A stretch of 37,109 bases of DNA from an uncultured Thomasclavelia sp. GTDB lineage: Bacteria > Bacillota_I > Bacilli_A > Erysipelotrichales > Coprobacillaceae. Both the position numbers and the translations under genes were made by a program. Every line of letters begins with the position of its first letter. Positions within the stretch are counted from its first letter, which is position 1. This document shows, piece after piece, positions 32,491 through 37,109 of this stretch. The DNA is taken from assembly GCA_910588165.1 (NCBI GenBank), contig CAJUOR010000011.1, positions 1 to 37,109 of the forward strand, given 5' to 3'. The notes beneath the pieces were generated by a model, which saw only the letters and a program-made list of their open reading frames with translations, was not told the DNA's origin and searched no databases.

Positions 32491-33264
32491 CTAGTTATTT
32501 TCTTTGATACGATGATAAATCCAAAGCAAACCTTTGAATGTTAAATCTTTATCGTAGATATCAATGCAATCTAATTCTTCGGAAATCATTCGACCTAGCC
32601 CACCTGTAGCAATGACTTTCATTGGTGTTCCGATTTCTTTTTGAACTTGGGTAATGATTTCTCTAGTTAAACCGATATAACCGTAAACAACCCCTGCCTG
32701 CATACTGGTAATCGTGTTTTTAGCGAGGATCGATGCAGGTTTTTGAATGGCGATTTCAGGTAATTGAGCAGCCATGTTGGAAAGGGCTTGGGCAGTAATT
32801 TCAATGCCGGGCGATGTGACCGCATAAAGAAATTCACCTTTTTCATTGACATAATCGAAAGTTGTCGCTGTCCCAAAATCAATCACAAGGCAAGGCCCAC
32901 CGTAATTATAGAAAGCACCGGCAGCATCAACGATACGATCGGCGCCTACACTAGAGGGCTGATCAGTAATAATTTGAATGCCACTATTACTTTTGGCTTC
33001 AATATTGATAGGCTCATGGTGTAGATATTTTTTAATTGCATGGTTAAATGAATACATGATTTTCGGTACAACTGTCGAAACGATGACATCTTCAATATCC
33101 TCGACTTTTAAATGAGCTTCATTTAAGAATGTCAGGAAGTATAAACCATACTCATCACTTGTTCTTTGAAGCTTAGTGGTCAAGCGGTAATTTTTGATAA
33201 TCGTATCATTTTCTATAAAAGCAGTTGTAATATTGGTATTTCCAATGTCGATTGCAACAATCAT
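32491..33264 (-). CDS. coaX: Type III pantothenate kinase
   Basis: Phosphorylates pantothenate in the first step of coenzyme A synthesis; the type III enzyme is not inhibited by CoA. ASKHA-fold motifs are clear: DIGNTN (6-11), GADRI (107-111) with catalytic Asp109, and DFGTATTFD (129-137), plus IATGGLG near the C terminus. 257 aa, typical. The ATG overlaps the coaBC stop (ATGA), so the two are coupled; GGAGGA lies inside the coaBC end. Last gene of a four-gene operon, followed by a terminator. Confidence 0.97.
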   Translation of the reverse strand: MIVAIDIGNTNITTAFIENDTIIKNYRLTTKLQRTSDEYGLYFLTFLNEAHLKVEDIEDVIVSTVVPKIMYSFNHAIKKYLHHEPINIEAKSNSGIQIITDQPSSVGADRIVDAAGAFYNYGGPCLVIDFGTATTFDYVNEKGEFLYAVTSPGIEITAQALSNMAAQLPEIAIQKPASILAKNTITSMQAGVVYGYIGLTREIITQVQKEIGTPMKVIATGGLGRMISEELDCIDIYDKDLTFKGLLWIYHRIKENN

Positions 33265-34448
33265 TTTGATTCCTCCATCTGTTTTAAAGTTAATAAAATT
33301 TCTTTAGCTAGGCTCTCCTTCAACATTAACGGAATAGCCTTAGTACCTGTTTTCGTAATAAAAGTTGTAATATTGGTATCTACACCAAAGCCGGCATCTT
33401 TTTGGGCAATGGAATTAGCGACAATCATATCGCAGTTTTTCTTTTCAAGTTTTAAAGAGGCATTTTCAATTAAATTTTCTGTTTCCATAGCAAATCCACA
33501 CAATATTTGATTTGCTTTTTTTTGCTGACCTAAAGTCGCTAATATATCTGTTGTTTTTTCAAGATTGACTGTCAGTGTTTGATCGTGTTTCTTGATTTTT
33601 TGTGAAGCAACATTTTGCGGACGATAATCGGCTACGGCAGCGCTCATAATAATATAATCGAAGTTAGGGGCTTGGGCTAAAATGACATTTGCCATATCCT
33701 GACTTGAGGTTACATTGATTAAAGTTGTGTTTAGAGGCGCCTTTAATTGTGAAGGACCACTGACTAAAGTTACTTCGGCCCCCATACGACTTGCCTGCTT
33801 AGCTAGGGCATAGCCCATTTTCCCGGTTGAATGATTTGTGATAAAGCGAACAGGGTCAAGCGCTTCTTGGGTAGGTCCGGCACTAATTAAAATCTTTTTT
33901 TTGCTAAGTTGTTTTTCTTCTAAAGCAGCTAAAATAACTTCGACAATTTCATCGACGGCGACAAGTTTACCTTTACCGTTTTGACCGCAAGCTAAATGTC
34001 CAACGCTTGGCTCAATTACGGATATACCATAACTTTTCGCTAGTTCAATGTTATGTTTGGTTATAGGGTTTTCATACATATTTGTGTTCATAGCCGGAAA
34101 AATCATTTTCGGACAAGTAGCCGCTAACCAAGTATCTGAAAGTAAATCATTGGCTAAACCATTGACAATTTTGGCGATGCTGTTGGCACTAGCCGGTACC
34201 ATGACCATCAAATCAGCCTTTTGAGCTAAAGTAATATGATTGATTTGCCCGTCAAGCGATATAAATGGGTCTAAATATACCTTTTTGTGAAGCAGTGATT
34301 CAAACGTTAATGGGGTGATAAATTCGCAAGCCGCTTTTGTCATGATGACATCAATTTCAATATCTTTTATTTTGGATAATTGACTGACAAGGTCGCACGC
34401 TTTATAAGCGGCAATACTGCCTGTTACACCTAGTACAATATGTTTCAT
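33261..34448 (-). CDS. coaBC: Bifunctional phosphopantothenoylcysteine decarboxylase/synthase
   Basis: Makes 4'-phosphopantothenoylcysteine (CoaB) and decarboxylates it to 4'-phosphopantetheine (CoaC), the middle steps of CoA synthesis. CoaC part: LGVTGSIAAYKA at the start, His71 in INHITLAQKADL, PASANSIAKI, the PAMN block (118-121) and Cys154 in HLACGQNGKGKL. CoaB part starts near 185 with ISAGPTQEALDPVRFITNHS and carries GKMGYALA. 395 aa. I take ATG 34448 rather than the in-frame ATG at 34469, because AAGGAAGGA lies between them at correct spacing for 34448. Coupled to coaX by a 4-base overlap. Confidence 0.96.
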   Translation of the reverse strand: MKHIVLGVTGSIAAYKACDLVSQLSKIKDIEIDVIMTKAACEFITPLTFESLLHKKVYLDPFISLDGQINHITLAQKADLMVMVPASANSIAKIVNGLANDLLSDTWLAATCPKMIFPAMNTNMYENPITKHNIELAKSYGISVIEPSVGHLACGQNGKGKLVAVDEIVEVILAALEEKQLSKKKILISAGPTQEALDPVRFITNHSTGKMGYALAKQASRMGAEVTLVSGPSQLKAPLNTTLINVTSSQDMANVILAQAPNFDYIIMSAAVADYRPQNVASQKIKKHDQTLTVNLEKTTDILATLGQQKKANQILCGFAMETENLIENASLKLEKKNCDMIVANSIAQKDAGFGVDTNITTFITKTGTKAIPLMLKESLAKEILLTLKQMEESK

Positions 34449-34469
34449 TTTTATTCCTTCCTTCATCAT

Positions 34470-35000
34470 TTATCTTTTGGTCGCTAATCTTTCTTGGACT
34501 TTATCCATAGAAAGTTGGACATATATTTTTTGAACGATAGATAAAATCGTATTTTGCAACATATAAACTTCAAATTCATCTTGATTGTTGGCTTTGACAT
34601 GGTTGACAGGACGATGAGTAAACGTTGCTTTTAGACATTCCTCAAGCTCATCGCAAAAATAGTTATAAGCCCGTTCAATCGGGTATGCTTTGATTTGGAA
34701 TTGAATGAGGTTATTGATTTCATTCATTGAATATACTTGTTTCATAAATCCAATCACAATCAAATAAGCCAAATGCTCTTTAGTGTATTTTCTTTTCCGT
34801 GGTGCATGAACAATCCCATGCTTAACGTAGTTGTTAATCATCGTTTTGGTCATAATCGGCTCATTTGTATAATCTTGAATAATCGCAAGGTAGCGATTGA
34901 TTAGTTGTAATACTTGATCCATATAAATATCTAAATCAGGCAGCTCTTCATATCTAGGGCAATGGAAGGATAAAATTTGATTTAATTGATCAGTTGCCAT
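34470..35000 (-). CDS. DUF1836 domain protein, MerR-like helix
   Basis: Protein of about 176 aa with the DUF1836 layout: a DNA-binding-like helical region (MTKTMINNYVKHGIV and RKRKYTKEHLAYLIVI, about 50-85) similar to a MerR winged helix, then a helical C-terminal part that may dimerise. It is often near coa or other housekeeping genes in Erysipelotrichia and Clostridia, and a regulatory role is assumed, not shown. ATG 35000 is chosen because AAAGGCGG is 8 bases upstream; the in-frame GTG 35009 is less well placed. It starts 1 base after the HAD stop codon and ends right before coaBC, so it is inside the operon. Confidence 0.82.
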   Translation of the reverse strand: MATDQLNQILSFHCPRYEELPDLDIYMDQVLQLINRYLAIIQDYTNEPIMTKTMINNYVKHGIVHAPRKRKYTKEHLAYLIVIGFMKQVYSMNEINNLIQFQIKAYPIERAYNYFCDELEECLKATFTHRPVNHVKANNQDEFEVYMLQNTILSIVQKIYVQLSMDKVQERLATKR

Positions 35001-35001
35001 A

Positions 35002-35796
35002 TTATTCACCGCCTTTGATTAAATTTAACTTTTCTAATGCGTAGGCAATTCCATCATCATCTACATCTTTGGTGATAAAGCTAACTGTCTTCAAGACGTC
35101 CAAATGACTTTCTTGCATACCGATACTATGGTTGACATAACGCAACATACTTAAATCATTAGTGCTATCCCCAAAAGCATACGCAGCATCTAGCGGAAGA
35201 TTAAAATGATTTAATAAATATTGAATACCGGTTGCTTTAGAATATTGGGGTTGAATAAATTCGTAGAAATTTTCTGCCCGTTTAATAGGTTCAAAATATT
35301 TTTTCATCCACTTCATAAACGGTTCAAAAAGACTATCTTCATTTAGCCAACAGGTTGCTTTATCAAAGCAAATGTCTTTATCGTCCCAAGTCTTAGTAGT
35401 ATCAAATCCGACTTTGGTGTAATTCTCTTTAATCAACGCAACTTGAGGGTGGCGATTATCCTTCTCATAATAGACAGCCTTTTCGCCTTCTAAAAGAGCT
35501 GAGATGCGATACTTTTTTAATTGTTCCACAATTTCCAAACATAATTCATGAGGTAGGGCACTGCTATGTAGAATCTTGCCATGAAGCTCAATATAGGATC
35601 CGCAACCGCAGACATAACCATCTAAACCGAGATTTAAAATCTTGTCTTCGATAGTTGAACGAGGTCTACCGGTATTGATAAAGACTAAATGTCCGGCTTC
35701 TTGAGCTTTTTTTATAGCTTTTTTAGCACTTTTTGGGATTAGTCCGGTTTTTTCACTCATCAATGCTCCATCAATATCAAAAAAAAGTAATTTCAT
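35002..35796 (-). CDS. HAD-superfamily phosphatase, Cof type
   Basis: Cytoplasmic sugar-phosphate or cofactor phosphatase of the Cof/YidA group, 264 aa. Motif I is FFDIDGAL with Asp7 as nucleophile and Asp9; the usual Thr after DG is Ala. Motif II is INTGRPRS (40-47), motif III includes Lys188, and motif IV is GDSTND (209-214). The cap domain (about 80-190) sets the substrate, which cannot be predicted. It heads the operon with DUF1836, coaBC and coaX, so a link with CoA or a precursor is possible but unproven. AGAAGGTG precedes ATG. Confidence 0.9.
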   Translation of the reverse strand: MKLLFFDIDGALMSEKTGLIPKSAKKAIKKAQEAGHLVFINTGRPRSTIEDKILNLGLDGYVCGCGSYIELHGKILHSSALPHELCLEIVEQLKKYRISALLEGEKAVYYEKDNRHPQVALIKENYTKVGFDTTKTWDDKDICFDKATCWLNEDSLFEPFMKWMKKYFEPIKRAENFYEFIQPQYSKATGIQYLLNHFNLPLDAAYAFGDSTNDLSMLRYVNHSIGMQESHLDVLKTVSFITKDVDDDGIAYALEKLNLIKGGE

Positions 35797-35817
35797 GTTT
35801 TCACCTTCTTGCCTTTT

Positions 35818-35846
35818 ATTTTACTGAAAATAGCTTCATTTGACAA
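35818..35846 (-). promoter_or_regulatory. Promoter of the HAD-DUF1836-coaBC-coaX operon
   Basis: Minus strand TTGTCA (35841-35846), 17-bp spacer, TAAAAT (35818-35823), 21 bases before ATG. Confidence 0.7.
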
Positions 35847-35903
35847 GCTGATTTATACCATTCGCTACGATTCATAGATATAAAGTTGAAGCCTAGTTTT
35901 TTA

Positions 35904-35932
35904 TTGTAACTTGTCCACAGAAACGATATAAT
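35904..35932 (+). promoter_or_regulatory. Plus-strand promoter upstream of XRE gene
   Basis: TTGTAA (35904-35909), 17-bp spacer, TATAAT (35927-35932). It would give a leader of about 115 nt that includes the operator-like repeat. Confidence 0.6.
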
Positions 35933-35970
35933 TAGGCGGAAAGAACTATTTTTAAATCATGTAAAATTAT

Positions 35971-36010
35971 TTTGACAAGAATAAAAGCCCTATGTCAAAG
36001 GCTTTTGACA
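35971..36010 (+). promoter_or_regulatory. Operator-like repeats before XRE gene
   Basis: TGTCAAA (35993-35999) and TTTGACA (36004-36010) form a perfect inverted repeat around GGCT; a third TTTGACA half-site lies at 35971-35977. The right arm includes a -35-like TTGACA (36005-36010), with TATAAT at 36031-36036 at a long spacing of 20. Autorepression by the XRE protein is the likely use. Confidence 0.55.
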
Positions 36011-36053
36011 GACAAAAAAATATATTCGTATATAATGAAGGAGAAGATTCAAG

Positions 36054-36641
36054 ATGGATATTGGATTACAAATCAAGAAATTCAGAGAACAACATAAAAT
36101 TTCACAAGAGGAATTGGCTCTTAAAATATTTGTTTCAAGACAGACCGTTTCAAATTGGGAAACGAATAAGAGTTGTCCGGATATTAAGAGTTTAATTACT
36201 TTATCTAATATCTTTAATGTATCTTTAGATGATTTTATAAAAGAAGATATAAAGGAGATGAGAGAAATTGTAGAAAAGGCAACAATCAAAAAGTTTAACT
36301 TGATGGGTTTTGTTTATTTAGTTGAATTGTTAATTTTGATTATAAGTGCTTATCCTTTATTTAGTATTGATGGGTATGTCGGAGTTGTTATTTGGTTATG
36401 CTTATTTGCCATAACGCTATATACGGCAAGTAAGATTGAAAAATTCAAAAAGACTTATGACATTCAAACTTATAAAGAAATTCTGGCATTTATTGATGGA
36501 AAGCAATTAACTTATGATGAAACACAACAAGAATTAGGGAAAAGAAATTATCAAAAAATCATCTTTGCATTTGGCGCAGGTGTAATTGCGCTTGTTGTAT
36601 GTTTAGTTGTGATTTTTATTTACCAACATTTTATCAATTAA
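36054..36641 (+). CDS. XRE-family regulator with membrane helices
   Basis: Residues 4-62 are a lambda-repressor-like helix-turn-helix (LQIKKFREQHKISQEELALK, then VSRQTVSNWETNKSCPD). The rest is a membrane domain with hydrophobic segments at about 83-103, 107-125 and 168-190. Membrane-bound XRE proteins of this kind are common in Firmicutes and their signals are mostly unknown. 195 aa. AAGGAGAAG lies just before ATG. Two tiny genes follow closely, so it probably controls itself and them through the inverted repeat upstream. Confidence 0.88.
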   Translation: MDIGLQIKKFREQHKISQEELALKIFVSRQTVSNWETNKSCPDIKSLITLSNIFNVSLDDFIKEDIKEMREIVEKATIKKFNLMGFVYLVELLILIISAYPLFSIDGYVGVVIWLCLFAITLYTASKIEKFKKTYDIQTYKEILAFIDGKQLTYDETQQELGKRNYQKIIFAFGAGVIALVVCLVVIFIYQHFIN

Positions 36642-36655
36642 AAGGAGAAGGAAAA

Positions 36656-36760
36656 ATGGAATTTTGGATTATAATGTTTATTTTTTTAGCAATGGGAGGA
36701 ACTTGCTCATTAAAAGGTACTTGGTGGGATAAAGAAAGAAAAAGAGCAGAAAAGAAATAA
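36656..36760 (+). CDS. Small membrane protein, 34 aa
   Basis: ATG 36656 follows AAAGGAGAAGG and encodes a 34-aa protein: a hydrophobic helix (about residues 3-14), a Gly-rich turn with one Cys, and a basic tail (WWDKERKRAEKK). It lies 14 bases after the XRE gene and is certainly in the same transcript. It could be a regulator of the membrane XRE protein. No family is recognised. Confidence 0.6.
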   Translation: MEFWIIMFIFLAMGGTCSLKGTWWDKERKRAEKK

Positions 36761-36769
36761 TAGTAAATT

Positions 36770-36792
36770 TTATTTGATTTAAAATCAAATAA
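36770..36792 (+). repeat. Hairpin abutting the next Shine-Dalgarno site
   Basis: TTATTTGATT (36770-36779) pairs perfectly with AATCAAATAA (36783-36792), loop TAA. The 3' arm includes the AA of AAGGAGG and ends right against its GGAGG. It may tune translation or stabilise the mRNA between the two small genes. Confidence 0.5.
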
Positions 36793-36805
36793 GGAGGTGA
36801 CTAAA

Positions 36806-36973
36806 ATGCTCAATTTAGTCTATAAATCATTTGTTGTAGAATGTTCTATTGGTGTAGAAGATTTAGCAAAAGCTATAGAGAAAAAATCAGAGGAAATGCT
36901 TGGCAAAGGATATCAATTAGTAACTATGTCTATGGTTAAAGAAGATAAAGCTATATTAGTATTTAAGATTTAG
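36806..36973 (+). CDS. Small protein, 55 aa, DUF4177-like
   Basis: ATG 36806 follows AAGGAGGTG (36791-36799). The 55-aa product has a beta-helix-beta-beta look: YKSFVVECSI, a charged helix (EKKSEEMLGKG), then YQLVTMSMVKEDKAILVFKI. This resembles DUF4177, whose members carry a similar Gly-Trp/Tyr turn and end in a beta strand. The role is unknown. It follows the 34-aa gene and precedes a terminator, so it closes the XRE unit. Confidence 0.6.
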   Translation: MLNLVYKSFVVECSIGVEDLAKAIEKKSEEMLGKGYQLVTMSMVKEDKAILVFKI

Positions 36974-37014
36974 GACACTGATAGATTTTAAGAAAATTTA
37001 ATATTCATATACAC

Positions 37015-37047
37015 AAAGCAGTTAATCTTAGGGTTGACTGCTTTTTT
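37015..37047 (+). terminator. Terminator of the XRE unit
   Basis: AAAGCAGTTAA (37015-37025) pairs with TTGACTGCTTT (37034-37044), one G-T, then TTT. Confidence 0.85.
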
Positions 37048-37070
37048 GAAGTGAAAAAAGGGCTTGATTT

Positions 37071-37109
37071 ATGCGAATAATTTGGAATCATGGATATTTT
37101 TCAATAGGG
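37071..37109 (+). CDS. Possible partial gene at window end
   Basis: An open frame begins MRIIWNHGYFSIG at ATG 37071 and runs off the window; AAAAAAGGG lies about 10 bases upstream. With 13 codons it cannot be identified or confirmed. Confidence 0.2.
   Translation, partial: MRIIWNHGYFSIG

Noticed and set aside
32764..33510. Plus-strand frames of 86 and 114 codons across coaX and coaBC
   Set aside because: Antisense to well-conserved coa genes; their predicted proteins match nothing and lack ribosome-binding sites.
1..37109. CRISPR arrays, rRNA genes, prophage modules and known insertion sequences
   Set aside because: No regularly spaced repeats, rRNA sequence, integrase, DDE transposase or phage structural genes were seen on either strand.

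Overview
The window is AT-rich DNA from a low-GC member of the Bacillota. Leucine is mostly TTA, Shine-Dalgarno sites are strong (AAGGAGG type), promoters are sigma-A-like (TTGAAA/TTGACA, 17-bp spacer, TATAAT), and most transcription units end in intrinsic terminators. The gene content (isolated glgB, glgP and pulA, pth-mfd, coaBC-coaX with a DUF1836 protein, queT, MupG, ppx-ppk1, LCP-YigZ-DegV) fits a gut or oral Erysipelotrichia-like Firmicute; that placement is an inference. No rRNA, CRISPR array, intact insertion sequence or prophage is visible.

Layout. Positions 1-3600 hold a MerR/GyrI-like regulator beside a GC-rich edge, a Y-family DNA polymerase with its YolD-like partner, and a small lipoprotein. 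A tRNA-Thr(GGT) follows at 3645. From 4014 to 12237 lies a storage-glucan block: branching enzyme (glgB), phosphorylase (glgP) and intracellular pullulanase (pulA). Between glgP and pulA sits an unusual insert: a small two-helix membrane protein under a promoter that overlaps a perfect CcpA-type cre site, decayed copies of that membrane gene, and a secreted beta-rich protein whose signal peptide has been put out of frame by one base. Then come pth-mfd, and on the minus strand an unrecognised 222-aa protein, a cold-shock protein with a leader of about 97 nt, an LCP cell-wall ligase fused to extra domains, and YigZ. Plus-strand genes resume with DegV, a truncated pyruvate-kinase-like protein, a DUF1835-like protein, queT, a membrane-anchored C39-like protein, mupG, an Rpn-family PD-(D/E)XK protein, a degenerate Ppx homologue with ppk1, and a threonine aldolase. 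A minus-strand operon, HAD phosphatase-DUF1836-coaBC-coaX, supplies coenzyme A. The right end has an XRE regulator with membrane helices and two tiny genes, with a likely operator.

How the genes work together. GlgB adds branches to glucan, PulA removes them, and GlgP releases glucose-1-phosphate. Cre-like sites before glgB, before the glgP-pulA insert and before mupG suggest control by carbon-source quality. CoaBC and CoaX belong to one pathway and are translationally coupled. Ppk1 makes polyphosphate, and its Ppx-like partner looks catalytically dead.

The strongest leads for new biology are: (1) the Rpn gene carries a strong internal ribosome-binding site before an in-frame ATG near its 3' end, the layout of intragenic antitoxins; (2) the cre-controlled membrane-protein/secreted-protein locus with decayed paralogues; (3) an LCP protein combining a binding-protein-like segment and a PASTA-like tail; (4) a pseudo-exopolyphosphatase coupled to ppk1; and (5) a candidate pseudoknot leader before queT.
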